A stretch of DNA of 64,000 nucleotides from Hypoxylon rubiginosum (taxonomy: Eukaryota; Ascomycota; Sordariomycetes; Xylariales; Hypoxylaceae): the NCBI GenBank assembly GCA_902806565.1, contig CADCXA010000048.1:62001-126000 (forward strand), written 5' to 3'. Positions 34,039 through 45,734 of the stretch are shown one piece after another. A model generated the notes under the pieces. That model did not search any database, was not told the DNA's origin, and saw only the letters and a program-made list of their open reading frames with translations. The first letter of the stretch is position 1. Every line of letters starts with the position of its first letter. Position numbers and translations under genes: made by a program.

Positions 34039-35743
34039 TTAGATATCCTTCTGCTGACGTCTTCTTGGTGACCTACGAATAGAGCTTTCCATGTAGTCCT
34101 CTTCTGGTGCCTTTCCGGTATCATCGTTCGTCAAAATCGACAATATCGACTTCTCGATTTCCTCTCTGACCCCCATCAATTGATCCTCTTCTATCCATCC
34201 CGACTCTAACGCAAATCTCACGACGTCGCTGGCACTACCGAAGCCAGGCGCGCCATCGTTGGCGTCGGGGTCGAGATATGCCCATAACTCCTTGGTAGCG
34301 CGTTTAAAAGCGTTAAGCTCCTTTTTGAGACCTTTGAAATGGGTAACCATCCATTGGTAGATGTACGCGAGCCACAGAACATTCGTATACGGCTCGTGCT
34401 GAGCCCATGTGATCGGACCGTCCACTCCCTTCTCGTATGCCTTCTTATGGCTCTGCGGCGGGAGGCATATTCGATCCCCTCGTAGTAAAAATGACCTCAT
34501 ACGCCGATACACCTCGCACTGCGGCGCGTGCTCGCTAGTGAAGATGCTTAGGTCCCTCTCCAGATCGTAGGCTATTGGTTGAGAGCCTTCGACTTCGTAG
34601 TCGGCATGAGCCCGGGAAAGGCCATAGTCGAGGATGGTTATTTCGAGGCCGGAAAATCCAAAGCGACTGGAACGTTCACGATCTTCCGGTGGGATTGGCT
34701 CCCCTGCTCTTCGGATACACAAGTTACCCTCGTGGAGGTCTCGATGCTGCTGAAGTTAGCTACAAGCCGTTTCTAATAGAAGTAATCAGTGGACTCACCT
34801 CAAATTCTATGTGAACCTCGGCACGCGCCAGTGCGATGGCAACATGGAAGAATATGTCCCAGAGTTGATCAGCAGACTCGAGTCTGAAGTCTTCCAATGC
34901 CGTACCTGCATCTCCCAGCTCAACCACCAGAAACTTGGTGTCATCCAGATACCGACTTGGCGAAGGGTAAAACTGAAGCCGGTCCGGGTCTTGCCGTTTT
35001 AACTTCTTGTGAAAGGCCTGGTGCGTCTCGAGCAATTCCCTGCAGGTCTTCCCCTGGGCTATGTACCTCTCCTTGTAGACCACGAAGCCGGGTATGTCGG
35101 CTAGCCACTCGGATATCTTCAATTCCCCCATTAAGTCGGACTCGGAATGCGGCTCCTCGTCGACGAGACCCGACTTCTGTTGGGCCTTGGTCTGGGGCTT
35201 TATGGGCGATTCCATCCGGATGACCTTAATGATGCTGGTTCCACGTTCATTCGATACGCGATACACTTCTGCATAGGAGGCTTCGGCTATCTTGACGATG
35301 CGATCGCCTAGTGGACATATCTCAGGCCAGGATAGTACTTGCAATCCTACCTTTGAATCTTCCGTCCCTAATGCTTCTGGTTCTCCCGAATCCTCCAGTT
35401 CCTCTCGACGCTCTGATATGGGAGGGCTTAGGAGCCGAGGGGTTTGAGGCTTGGCTGGTTCAACAGGTGGTGATTCTAAGATATGTTGCGTTCTTCGTCT
35501 GGGTGAGCGTCTAACTGCCTCTTCTGGTATGGAATTTTCATCGTCTATATTTATGGTTGATATCTTATTGGTCAATTCGTCAAAGACATCCTTTTCCAGA
35601 ATCTCATCGTCGTCTACCGCTCTCGGTTGTTGAGTTTGAGACCGAACTGGCGTCTGTGGTAGCTCGGCAAACAAGCGTTGGCCTTTGGGTTTCCTGGACT
35701 GCTTTCCATACTTCCGGAGAGTGTAAGTCTGCTTTGACATCAT
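34039..35743 (-). CDS. Haspin-type Ser/Thr protein kinase
   Basis: Atypical kinase that phosphorylates histone H3 Thr3 at mitosis to recruit the chromosomal passenger complex. Exons on the minus strand are 35743-34799 and 34746-34039, giving 550 aa. The intron ends in a tandem CAG-CAG; using the second CAG gives IEFE-HRDLHEGN, matching the haspin FEHRDLH catalytic loop. The N-terminal ~135 residues are basic and low-complexity. The kinase domain shows the ATP-site lysine K173 (SIIKVIR), helix-C glutamate E207, HRD at 316-318 and DYGLSR at 355-360, the haspin replacement of DFG. An RRSPRRR motif, with a CDK-like S-P-R, occurs twice, near residues 78-84 and 539-545. The gene is divergent from the CCDC47-like gene across 402 bp. 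Confidence 0.92.
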
Positions 35744-36145
35744 GTCGTCGTTCTTTTTCTATCTTTTGACGTCCGGCTGTTTTTCATCGCTTCCCATCTG
35801 AAGTCGTTGTGTTAATCGTCGAAATGTTGTTGACTTCGGGCTAGTTGGTTGCCGGGTAACGAACGGTCTTGACCCGATAAAGGGGTTACCTAAGGTTAAT
35901 AAATAAAAGTATCCGCCACACTGATTGATATGCCACAAACGCCACAATGCAACCTATAGCGTAGTGGAGACCCATTGGAAACCCCAACAGTCTGGGCCGG
36001 GGTTAACAAGGTTAAGCGATTATTGGAGATTGCAAAAGCTCCAATTTGTTCTCGCCTCGTCTCGTCTCCCCAGTCTCTTAAGTATTTAGTTCTTTTCTTC
36101 AACCTCGCGCACAACACTCTGCCAGCGCGAGAGTCTCTAGAAACC
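35744..36145. promoter_or_regulatory. Divergent promoter region, haspin / CCDC47-like
   Basis: 402 bp separate two opposite start codons, so both promoters and leaders must lie here. I see no named element; the CCDC47-like side is C/T-rich just before its ATG. Confidence 0.5.
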
Positions 36146-37669
36146 ATGGCAGATTTTATGAAAAATATTCTTGGAGGCAACAAGCCCTCGGATACTCCAG
36201 CTGCGTCTGCTGATTCCGGTGAGTTCTCCAGTATCTCCGCGTTGGCGCGATATCAACCAAAATCTTCCCCCCTTTAGCAGTCGGAATGGATCGCAAAAGA
36301 CCAGATTCATAGCTTCAATTGTTCGCTCGTCCATTTTATACTAACTCGTCATCGTCTTGTAGACTTTGCCGACTTCGCGAATGCGCCCCCGGCCGAACCT
36401 GTAGCTTTCCAACCTGCCTCTGGCGGCGCTACCCTTGGCGGCGCTGCGCCAACTGGCCAGCCCTATACGAAATGGTACAATATCCACGAGCGTTATGGCC
36501 TGAGTGACTTCCGCGCCGAGGGTATAATATTAGCTGTCATTGCTGTCATCTTCACGCTGCATTTCATCGGTACCAAGCTTAACCGGACTAAGTCGAAGGC
36601 CTGGATCAAAGCGCATGCCTCTATCCTAGCTGGCGAGTTCGCCATTGTCGGTTTCGGTGGCGTACCGCAAGCTGATCAGGACCCCGAGAAGATGCTAAAG
36701 GCTAAGAGCCTGTTCGAGTATGCGACATATGCGACTGGCCGACAGAATGTCGCATTTATGGACGTTAAGCTATCCCTCGTGAAGCGCTTCAACCCTATCA
36801 TGACCTTGATAGAGACTGCCATGAGTTTCTTCCTCGACAGTTTTACCGCTCCCGAGGACTTTATCGAGGCTGTCCTTTACCCATTCGATGGGAAAGAGAC
36901 CCAGATAGTGCCTGCTCTCCCAGGCGGCACTGAGCTGAGAAGCAAGGACTCAAAGAGCTCGTTCGATGGGTTCGTCTGGGCCGTCGTCAATAAAGATAGG
37001 ATGAAGCAGCTCCGTGATGAGCGATATGACGTGTCTATCACCTTCACCAAGGATAATGCGAAGCTACCTATCTGGACCACAGTCATGAGCGAAAGTGCTG
37101 AGGTCACTGACACCCTCCTGACCAACGAACTCGCCTCGGCCATCACGAAAGCTGGTGATCTGTTTGACTACCTGATTATTAGCGATCAGCCTGTCAACAA
37201 GCCCACGACGTAAGTATCCTACAGGTCCATGAACTGACATATAATCCCCAGAGTCCTCCAACGAGGTATGAGAGATAGCCGCTAAACAAGCCGTAGAATG
37301 GACGAGACTATCCCTCGCAAGCGTCTCTACCTGCGATACCGACTTCCTTCGTCCAACAACTACGACGACCTCGCTCCGCTCTTCGCATACTTCGTGCGAA
37401 TCTCGGACCACCTAGCATCCTCGGCCCACTTCCGCCCGGAGGTCCTGCGCAAGATCAAATCCGTGCGGGACGAGAACGTCAAGCATATACAGAAAGTGGC
37501 CGATGAGGAGAAGGCCGAGGAGAGGGCAGCCGAGCGTGACAGGGCTAAGAAGGCGAAGCGCGACGCCGAGCTCAACGCCCTGGACGCCAAGGCCCAGAAG
37601 AAGTACCTCGAGAAGGAAAGGGAGAAGGAGATCCGCAAGTCTTCCAAGAGACAGACTCTCAGGGCATAG
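36146..37669 (+). CDS. CCDC47-like ER membrane protein (DUF1682)
   Basis: Fungal member of the DUF1682/CCDC47 family. The animal protein is part of the PAT complex that helps insert multi-pass proteins at the ER translocon and is linked to ER calcium. Exons are 36146-36218, 36363-37209 and 37297-37669, giving 430 aa. A short acidic N-terminus (DFADFANAPP) precedes one transmembrane helix, EGIILAVIAVIFTLHFIG, near residues 77-95. The conserved cytosolic domain follows, with RQNVAFMDVKLSLVKRFNP, EAVLYPFDGKETQIVPALPG and FVWAVVNKDRMKQLRDERYD. The C-terminal ~75 residues are a charged Lys/Glu/Ala coiled coil ending in a very basic KSSKRQTLRA. All of this matches the family, including length. It converges on the Ecm15-like gene with 418 bp between them. 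Confidence 0.92.
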
Positions 37670-38087
37670 TGGTTGGTTACTCTTCCTGATGGTGACCTGC
37701 TGGAGCCCGAGTACGATATTTATATTTTCAGGCTTAATACTTCATGAAAAAGCTATCTAGGGTCTACTTGGGGTAGATCGAGATCATTGGCTCGGGAGTA
37801 TAAAGAGCATATGTTGGCACTTGGATGTACAGGTACGTAGCGGGGGAAAAGGGGACCCGGCAGGATACGCACGTCAAAGGTGTACATCTATGGGCTCTGT
37901 TTGAATACTGTATAAAATACGTCTTAGTTATCATCGCAATCTAATTTGCTCGCTACGTGCTTGCGAAACCTCAGTACAGCGTAGGGCTTTATCAAATTCC
38001 CAGCCTTTTCCCCTCCTTGACAACCATGTTTATCTAGTCTAAGTCATATACATTTCAGGTGCCCTTCGCCTTATAAAGGTGATGTTT
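37670..38087. other. Convergent gap
   Basis: 418 bp between the ends of the CCDC47-like (+) and Ecm15-like (-) genes. Nothing else was identified. Confidence 0.5.
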
Positions 38088-38811
38088 TTAGGAGCTAGTT
38101 CCCTCGGCGGTGGTCTCCTTTGCTAGGATGTCCTCGACACGCTTGACTTTGTCTTTTGCCGTCTGCTTCTTGTCCGTTCTGGTGAGATAGCAAATAGCGC
38201 ACATGTTGTTAGTCGATGTCCTCCCTGACCGAACGTCGCTTATTGTAGATAGGGACAAGGGAAACGGCGGAGATTTGAAATGGGAGCAGATGCATGAAGG
38301 GTTGGTCAAAACATACCTAGTACCGACTCGCATCGACGACTGAACCCTGACGACGCCCTTGGAGTGCACGACGCTGTGCGCTTGTCCGATGACTTTCATG
38401 ACCTCGTCCCATGAACCCTCTTTTTTGATGTGTCAGTTAGTGAGCAGGGCAGCTGTAGGGTAAAATAGATAGGTAAAGGTATGAGTGTCAGCTTAGGAGA
38501 AATACGCACCTACAGTAGTCCCCGCCGAGTGCATCGTGTACGTGAGCCCGCTCGCCTTGAGCAGCCTCTGCACCGCGGCCACTTCTTCCGCTACCGACGT
38601 GCTGCCCGTGCCGACCTACATGTGTTGTCAGAGGCGTCCGGAATACGTGAGGCATATGTGTGCGGATCCACCTAATAATTACAAAAAGGGGGAAGGGAGT
38701 CACAAAAAGGCAGATAACCTAGCAATGACTTTAGGTAGGTAGTCAACTCACAGGAATCAGACAAAAGTCGGCATAGCACCGTTCGGGCGTCGCGATGTGT
38801 GTATATTCCAT
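38088..38811 (-). CDS. Thiamine-binding protein, Ecm15/UPF0045 family
   Basis: Small ferredoxin-like-fold protein of 119 aa; yeast Ecm15 and bacterial MTH1187-type relatives bind thiamine-like ligands. Four short exons on the minus strand: 38811-38752, 38615-38510, 38419-38317 and 38178-38088. Reading across the joins gives [46 protein letters not shown] and SSMRVGTR-TDKKQTAKDKVKRVEDIL, a complete family pattern with the conserved H-S-A-G-T-T and R-V-G-T-R-T-D-K. Introns make up about half the gene, so it is easily missed by frame scanning. Four introns' worth of GT..AG ends and phases all close. The N-terminus starts directly at MEYTHIATPERC with no targeting signal, so it is probably cytosolic. 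The physiological role is not settled. Confidence 0.9.
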
Positions 38812-39807
38812 GGCGGGTCGCGGCGATCTAAGAGAGCCGGATTGTGGTTAGAAAGCAACGGAGGGGTGTTGCGGGTACGAGGTATAAATTTACCAAGTTT
38901 TCAAACGTCCGACTGAATGCGTGTGATTGTGATTGGATATCGGGGAAGATCTTTATTATTCCCTCAATAATCGAGAGTGATATGCACTGAGAAGGATTAA
39001 GATATATAAATATGAGGCTCTAAGAGAGTTGAGGCTAATGATGCAGAGGCCGGACTTGGAATACCTATCACCCCGCAAGCTAAATTTCAAACTACATGTA
39101 CATACATTGCTCTAATGACGTATCTTAGGTAATGTATCCTTATATTCGTATAAGAACACTCAACGATCACTTCTAATCGACATAATGAAAAAGGAGTAAG
39201 AGTCTATGACTCGTTTCGACGAAGAAAAAGAAAAGCTAGATACAGAGCCGGTATTGTTCTCCCATAACGGCTCTCGACAAAATATGATCATCATACGGTG
39301 TAGTATGGGTAGTAAACAAATAAACAACTTCTCAAATCTAACAACGTCGTAATGCATCATGCCGCCGCTTCGATGGTATCACTAATATGATACCGATATA
39401 ATGCCCGATCGAATGAAGTGATGCTAGAAATGCAACCGGCTAGTCAACCTTCTTAAAACGCCAGCTCCTACAATTCGTCATAATCCTGCCGCATCCTCGT
39501 AATCCGGAACTGGAAATGCTCTGCTAGCATACCGGTTCAAGCAAACAAACATATAGCGACTGCCACAATAGCCAATGATGTGAATATGATTGTCTGTCAT
39601 AAGACAAGACAGTCGGATATGGACCTGGAAGCATTGATGGATGCGTCAGCAACTTATGGTATAGTCTGTGGTACATTTAGTTTTTGGACACCTTCCATGA
39701 ACGTAGATGCGGTAGATCCAAACTAACCAGCATAATAAAAAGAACCGGAACGAGAAAGAAAGAGATAAAGAAAGGGGGAGGCAAGCGAGAACTCATAAAG
39801 ATAGACC
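38812..39807. other. Gene-free gap
   Basis: 996 bp between the Ecm15-like start and the end of the RING/LON gene. No credible frame or structured element was seen. Confidence 0.55.
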
Positions 39808-41547
39808 TTAAACTAACCATCTACTTGACTCCCATTCTATAATCCACCGACAGCACATCTTTAAGCGCTCGCGCACACTCGAGGTACCCAGTAGTCTGTA
39901 CTTCTCTTCGTCCTTGACCGGCAAGATGCTGGCAAGCCACCAAGGAAAGATTGCCGGATCCGTTGGACATTCGCCATATATGGCCAAAACCCGAGCTGTC
40001 AACCAAGCGACACTTTGTGCGCGCATCCTTCTGACAAATTCAACGCCGATGTTGACTAATTCTCTAGTAGACATCGTTTCCAGGCCATCCAAGGATATGG
40101 GCATTGCTTCAGAATGGGTTGGGGTGGTTGGTTCAGCATTTGCCGAATCATGAGGCGGCGGCTCGGGAGAGAATTCACGCACGCCGCGGGCGTGCACTGT
40201 CTCTGACGCCTCTGTAGCCTCTTCTTCTGCGACGCTGATGTCATCTATCTTCTCGATGTTGCCGACGACGTATCCGTCAAGCCACCCGTGTCGCGTCACC
40301 CGAAAACGAGAAACACCGACTGTCTCCAGGAGGCTCCGGCCGTCTGGAAAGAATTCGATATTTACGATACGGAGGAGCGTTCCAAGCTCGAAGAAATCGG
40401 GCTCGTCAGGTGCACGAGGCGACGTATGAAGCACCATCCCAAATGTTCGGTCCCCTTCCATGGCCCGTCGGATCATTAAGCGATACCGTGGTTCGAACAC
40501 ATGGAGGAAGGTTGGCATACGCGGAAACGCCAATGTACAGACAAAGAGCGGAATATCGAAACCATCGAGATTGGCTTGCTGCTCGAGTCTATAGGCCTGG
40601 GAACGAAGCGCGACGAGGTCCGCCCAGAACCCGTTAATAATCTTGCAGAGCCGCTCGTTGGAAGGGTATGACTGCCGGTTCACTTGGGCCTGTATGGACA
40701 AAGTACGCCTGCAGATTGGGCAAAGATCCGAGTGATCCAGAATGCGATGGAGGCAACCTCGACAGAAGGTGTGACCACAGGTTGTCGTTAAAGGGTCCAG
40801 GAATAGCGCATAGCAGACCTGGCAGTCCATTTCTGTACGAGCCGACTCCTTTAATCGGGCCAGCACGGTCATATCGATCTGGTCGACCGCGTCGTCCCCC
40901 ATGCCTACAGAGGAATATGATACCTCACATCCGTAACCCAGTTCGCCAAGTTCTGCTAGAGTGTAGGTTGCGACGATGCGACCTCCCTTTGGCACTCTAG
41001 GCTCGGTCTTCTTCTCCGCCAGCGAGGGAATCCCAGCAACCTCCCACTGATCTTGAACTGTGATCTGCGTGGAGACATTGGTAAGCCCTGTTGCATCCCG
41101 ATCTGATTCGACCGCCGTTTTGATGATAGATAGCGCCTTGTTCAGTGTAACGTCAAGGGTACAGTCCCCAAGTGCGTGCTCCTTCTTGCAATCCTCAAAG
41201 GGGCATTCAAATCCCTGAAGTCGGTTGGCCGTTGCCGGCCACGAGATGTTGGTTCGGACATGTGTCTGAGGCACACACTGCCTACACAGGCTATGCCCGC
41301 AAGGCAAGGTCGTCGGTTCCCGTAGTATTCCGGAACATATTTGGCACTGAACGAGCCTAATTATCTGTCTGACGTCCTTGACGGCGCTGAGGAGTAGCTC
41401 GGAACCAGCCGGTGGCAGCCCGGTCCCAGCAGGACCGGGAGCTATAGCATCGTCTTCCTCAGAATGAGACTCAGAGCCCGGGTTGTTGGAAGGATTCGAC
41501 GGAGCAGGCAAGCTCGACGAAGTCGAATCAGTCTGTAATGAGGACAT
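39808..41547 (-). CDS. Double-RING / LON-domain protein (LONRF-like E3 ligase)
   Basis: Predicted ubiquitin ligase of 579 aa, intronless. The first ~50 residues are Ser/Pro-rich and disordered. RING 1 covers about residues 68-120 (CQICSGILREPTTLPCGHSLC, ending ECPFEDC, with a long insert before the last Cys pair). RING 2 covers about 242-279 (CQVCYALFLDPLTTTCGHTFC..CPICR). From about residue 331 there is a LON substrate-binding domain (DIPLFVCTLAFPRMPTFLHVFEPRYR). There is no AAA+ or protease part, so this is not Lon itself. The architecture matches the LONRF family, minus the animal TPR repeats. The acidic/Pro-rich insert near residues 440-480 sits inside the LON part. Substrates are unknown; a protein quality-control role is inferred from the domain type. 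Confidence 0.93.
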   Translation of the reverse strand: MSSLQTDSTSSSLPAPSNPSNNPGSESHSEEDDAIAPGPAGTGLPPAGSELLLSAVKDVRQIIRLVQCQICSGILREPTTLPCGHSLCRQCVPQTHVRTNISWPATANRLQGFECPFEDCKKEHALGDCTLDVTLNKALSIIKTAVESDRDATGLTNVSTQITVQDQWEVAGIPSLAEKKTEPRVPKGGRIVATYTLAELGELGYGCEVSYSSVGMGDDAVDQIDMTVLARLKESARTEMDCQVCYALFLDPLTTTCGHTFCRGCLHRILDHSDLCPICRRTLSIQAQVNRQSYPSNERLCKIINGFWADLVALRSQAYRLEQQANLDGFDIPLFVCTLAFPRMPTFLHVFEPRYRLMIRRAMEGDRTFGMVLHTSPRAPDEPDFFELGTLLRIVNIEFFPDGRSLLETVGVSRFRVTRHGWLDGYVVGNIEKIDDISVAEEEATEASETVHARGVREFSPEPPPHDSANAEPTTPTHSEAMPISLDGLETMSTRELVNIGVEFVRRMRAQSVAWLTARVLAIYGECPTDPAIFPWWLASILPVKDEEKYRLLGTSSVRERLKMCCRWIIEWESSRWLV

Positions 41548-44356
41548 GAAAGAAAGATTATCTCAACTTCTTTACTGAGAGTATACTTGTATGTTGTTGA
41601 GTAATGATGTAACTGTATAAAAAACCTCCGACTCTATCTCTCTATCTCTCTACTCGCGTGGCCCGGCTACTTGTAGCGGCAATTAGAAGGGAGTAGGATA
41701 AAGGATATAATTTGCAAGATGTATAATATGTGCTTAGCCCAACAAGCTGCGTGCGGCTATTGGAACCATCGACAGAGACCTATCGTGTGCTGGCCTGGAG
41801 TGAGTGAAGGGATAGCGAAACAACGGCGGAAGTTTTACAGATTTTCATGAGGAGCTGATTGACAAGCCGTTGTTCTCTATAAGGTACTCATACATAGGAG
41901 ACGTGAATACGTCTATCAATATCGGTGGATGTTGGAAGATGCTGTAGACTGTAAATTGTAGATATTGGAGGCTTCTCTCGGGTCTCATGCAACAGGTAGG
42001 TAGTCAAGGAGTGCATAGAAAGAGGTGACATACGCCTAAAAGCGTGCAATTGGGGGCTGGGGTTAAAGGAGGGCTGGTATATAGTAGATCGGCACCATGT
42101 TGTGTGTTAAAGGATGTAGAAGTCATCATACATTTGGGAATCTGGAGTGCGTGAGTGCGTGACGGCTTGAGGGCAGGACCTTTGGGGGGGGGCTACTGGG
42201 CCATTGGGCCATTGGGCCACTGGGCTAATGGACCGCTAGACCGCTGAACTGCTGGAACTGCTGGACCGCTGGACCCGCTGGACCAGGAAGCAGGAAGCAA
42301 AAGAATATTGAAGTGCTGGCTGGCTGGGTGTAGAAGTGCTCGTGCGAAAGATGTCTGGGAAAATAAGAAAAAAAAAAGTCCTGACGTCGTAGGGGACCTT
42401 CAACGGTCGTCTTAGACAAGATTCGAGTGTTTGATTGGTGCAAATGACAACTAACGTGGGTTGATGATCTCGATGAGACAATTCAAGCCACTAACAAAGT
42501 CCCAAAGTCCCATTTCCTTGAAGCATTCTTCCCCCTATCCCCTTGTGTCCTTGTGCCCTTGTGCCCCCCCTACTAACCCGTTAGTAGTACCCCGGGTACA
42601 TGGTTTAGGTAACTCCAGGTGGTAGTACCGCTAAATATGGTACCTAACCTCACTAAGCGGGCTTGCTATTGACGCCATGTGGGGTGCCTTGCAGGACCCT
42701 GAAGTCGTCATGAGTTTTTTTCCTATAAAGACATTTTTAAGTGGAATCCATTATATCTCGCTGTCATATATTTTCTACAAATTGTACCTAACTAGTTATC
42801 TCACTCACTCTTCAGATCAAGAATAATAGTATGACGAGTCTAAGAATTGCTACTTCGTCTATTTTCTCTCTCTTATCGGTGGTCTAGCATCCGGTAAATC
42901 AAACAATAAAAATGGGGAGAGTGACAGCGTTATATATTCTTTAATGTTGTGCCTTACATGTCAAGCATGTTTCCTACCGACTCTGCGACATGATAGGTAC
43001 GAGTAATACTATGCTGCTATACGTGTTACGCTCGAACTAACCTGAAGGCAAACATAGAGATGATCACTAGAATTATTTACCAATACCAAGACGTCCATAT
43101 ATGTATCACTCCGTATATATATATGTCACTAACTAGAGAGTGAACTGCTTCCCCATGCCCTTACGGTATTGGCGTACAACGCAGGCCAACTACTAGCCAG
43201 AACTGATGGTCATGTATAGCTGGACTTCCTCTTTCGAGAAAGGCTTCTCGATGACAGCACGCATAGATCGATCGCGGTACGAGACGGCGTGGTCCGGAAA
43301 TCGACGCTATCGAAACCTGGTAGCCCCCTATCTAAAATTTCCATGTTATTTATAACCTCCTTTTTGTATGTGCTCGCTACTCTGCGTTTTTTTTTCTCTT
43401 TCTTTGTTTCGACTTCCCGTCTAAGGGTCATTATTCGCGTCCCTCTTCTCCCTTCGTACGTAGTAGAATAATAGTGCCTCCTCCCTTGCCCGGAGCATAC
43501 TCCGATTACGAGATTCCTTTCCTTGATAGGTCTATTACCAAGGCATAGCGCCTATTGTTGCTGCTTGTCTCTTAAATGTGGCGCTTTTGGCCAGGGGGAG
43601 AGAGAGAAAAAGCATGGATAACAGCAAGTAGAGAGGAAAAGCTGGGAAGCATGTGTCTAGATGGAGCTACCTCGACAACTACTCACGCTCCCCTAACCCA
43701 CCAGTCTGCCAGCCCACGGCCCGGCCAGCGTTCATTCAGCCTCTAACTAAATCAAGTGCGTAGCTCAATAGCTCAAACTATTTACGTAATCAATTACATG
43801 TATGACGCTAACATAAATGGATTATTCCCCAGGTTTCTTAACTAACTGAGTATCAACCGACGTAGCACGTATCCTTATCCTGAAATAAGAGGTGGTAAAA
43901 GGTGCTAGAGACGGCAAGTCTGTTTCAGCTACTATACTCACCTCTTTATAATACACATATAAAGTTGAGGAGCCTTCAGAGATCCCGCTAGCTCACACAC
44001 ATCATTCGTTGATTCTCTTGTCAGCTCTGTACGAATTCATGTATAGCAGAAGCAGCAGAGACCATGAAGCTACAAACTAGATCTGTAGCTACAAAAACCA
44101 TTGATACCGGATGGTAGGCGGAGTGAGGTTTGATACCTGTCTGTATTCAACATGGAGCTATGCCGGGGTTTTCCCCCCTATCCTCCTTTTGTGGTCTTTT
44201 TCCTTCGTCGTGGTGATTGATATTACGATTGTGACATGATATTTTCCTGCGGCATGATATGTATCAATACCACATACCAGCATTAATATCCTATCCACAT
44301 CTCTTATATCCAAATCCATTCATATCGTGACCGGTAAGATTACATTACTATTCGTA
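41548..44356. other. Gene-free region
   Basis: 2.8 kb containing the upstream region of the RING/LON gene. It includes a CT-microsatellite-like stretch near 41636-41652 and the minisatellite at 42188-42284. No gene was recognised on either strand. Confidence 0.6.
42188..42284. repeat. Degenerate minisatellite, GGGCCATT to CTGGACCG units
   Basis: Tandem short units that start as GGGCCATT/GGGCCACT and shade into CTGGACCG / CTGGAACTG over about 95 bases. Unit length is 8-9 bases with many substitutions. Confidence 0.75.
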
Positions 44357-45734
44357 TCACCGCCTCTCCGCCCACCGCCCCCTCGCCGCGGCGCCCCTGT
44401 TCAACGCTAGCAAGCGCCCGATGTTCCCGAAGCACACGCAGCAGCAGAACAGCACGCTCATCATCCATATGCTCGTCGCCACCGTCTCCTGGCTGACGGC
44501 TAGACGTCCGCCGAACAGTACGAACTCCCGCTGGTGTACGAGGTCGGACCCGCCGGCCGTCGTATTGATGCTGTACTCCCAGCCGTACCCGGTGAACGCA
44601 GGCCCGGACGGGTTCGTGGGGGTTGGCACCATATCTGGCTGCAGCCCCATCAGGACCGCAGACCCGGCTATCCCGACGGTCGCCGACAGTAGGAAACCGG
44701 GCATGGATCGGTCGATCAGGAACCACAGCACGGGGTTTGCGAGGGCTAGTGTTAGTGAGACCTGGAGAGTCGAGTCCCACGGGAGCTTGCGCTGCGGGAG
44801 TTGTCAGCAAGTGTTACGAAGCACAGTAAAAACATATTGAGGAGGGACAAGGACTCACAATGGCAAAAGCGATGCCCACGAGAGCCCCGATACCCCTAAT
44901 CGCAAGGGCCCAGTCCGTGCAAGAAGCAGAGTCCTTCTTCGTATTTTCTCCTCCCGCGCAATACTCTCCCACAGCTTCGTCGTCACGCCCGAACGCTCGC
45001 TCCCATATGCCGTCGACCCAGGGCAGCAGGCAGCCCATTGCTACGCCGGAAATGCCCCAGAACGCCATATACCGCCAGTCGTAGCCGCTATTAGCCGCCT
45101 TGAGTATATCTTCCACCTCCGTCTGCCGCCTATCCCGTAGGTGAGCGACCATCATCCCGTAGAGCATGCCTAGACCGAACAGTAGCAGACCGCGGGTGCC
45201 GAAGTGAAATGCGCGCCGCGCAGTCGATATCGGTTGTGGCTTCAAGATGGGGTGTAAAGAAGATCGCCTCCTGCGCGCCTCGGGGGGTTGGGCCCGCTCC
45301 TTCTGGATCTCGTGTATGCGTAGGTAGTTGTCTAGCACCAGCTCTTGGACGGGCGTATCGGCGCCGGTACTCCAGGGCGTGGGAGGCGTCATATCGCTGA
45401 ATCGATCCCTACCATACGTCGACGGCGAGTAGATGCCCATGAGCGTCGAACCCGTCATGTTAAGTGCCGAGTTGGCGCGGCTGATGGTTGTGGACTCGCT
45501 CGAGGCATTCGGGCCATTGTGTTCTCTGGGATCGAGCAGCCGCGAGTTGAGCGATTCGAGGTTGAGTAAGGGGGCATCGTAGAGCGCGTCGTCTTCTGGG
45601 GGCGTGGGTTCTCGGAGGTGTAAGTCGAAGGGTCGGCGGGGAATGGGTCGTAATAAGGGCGGACCGCTATCTCCTTGGGAGTCCGACATGTTGATGGGGG
45701 AGTCGTGTGAATAGTTGTATGATGGCAAATCCAA
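44357..45734 (-). CDS. INSIG-family ER membrane protein
   Basis: Fungal relative of Insig/Nsg1, ER proteins that bind HMG-CoA reductase or SREBP-SCAP and tune sterol synthesis. Exons on the minus strand are 45734-44859 and 44791-44357; the 67-bp intron joins GIAFAI-RKLPWDSTLQ and gives 436 aa. The first ~175 residues are cytosolic, Pro/Ser/Arg-rich and probably phosphorylated. Six hydrophobic stretches follow, with the INSIG signatures RGLLLFGLGMLYGMMVAHL, DWRYMAFWGISGVAMGCLLPWVDG and NPVLWFLIDRSMPGFLLS. The loop with EYCAGGENTKKDSASCTDWA holds two cysteines. A second ATG 16 codons in (MSDSQGDSG) is an alternative start. I am confident of the family but not of which partner it controls here. 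Confidence 0.88.
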
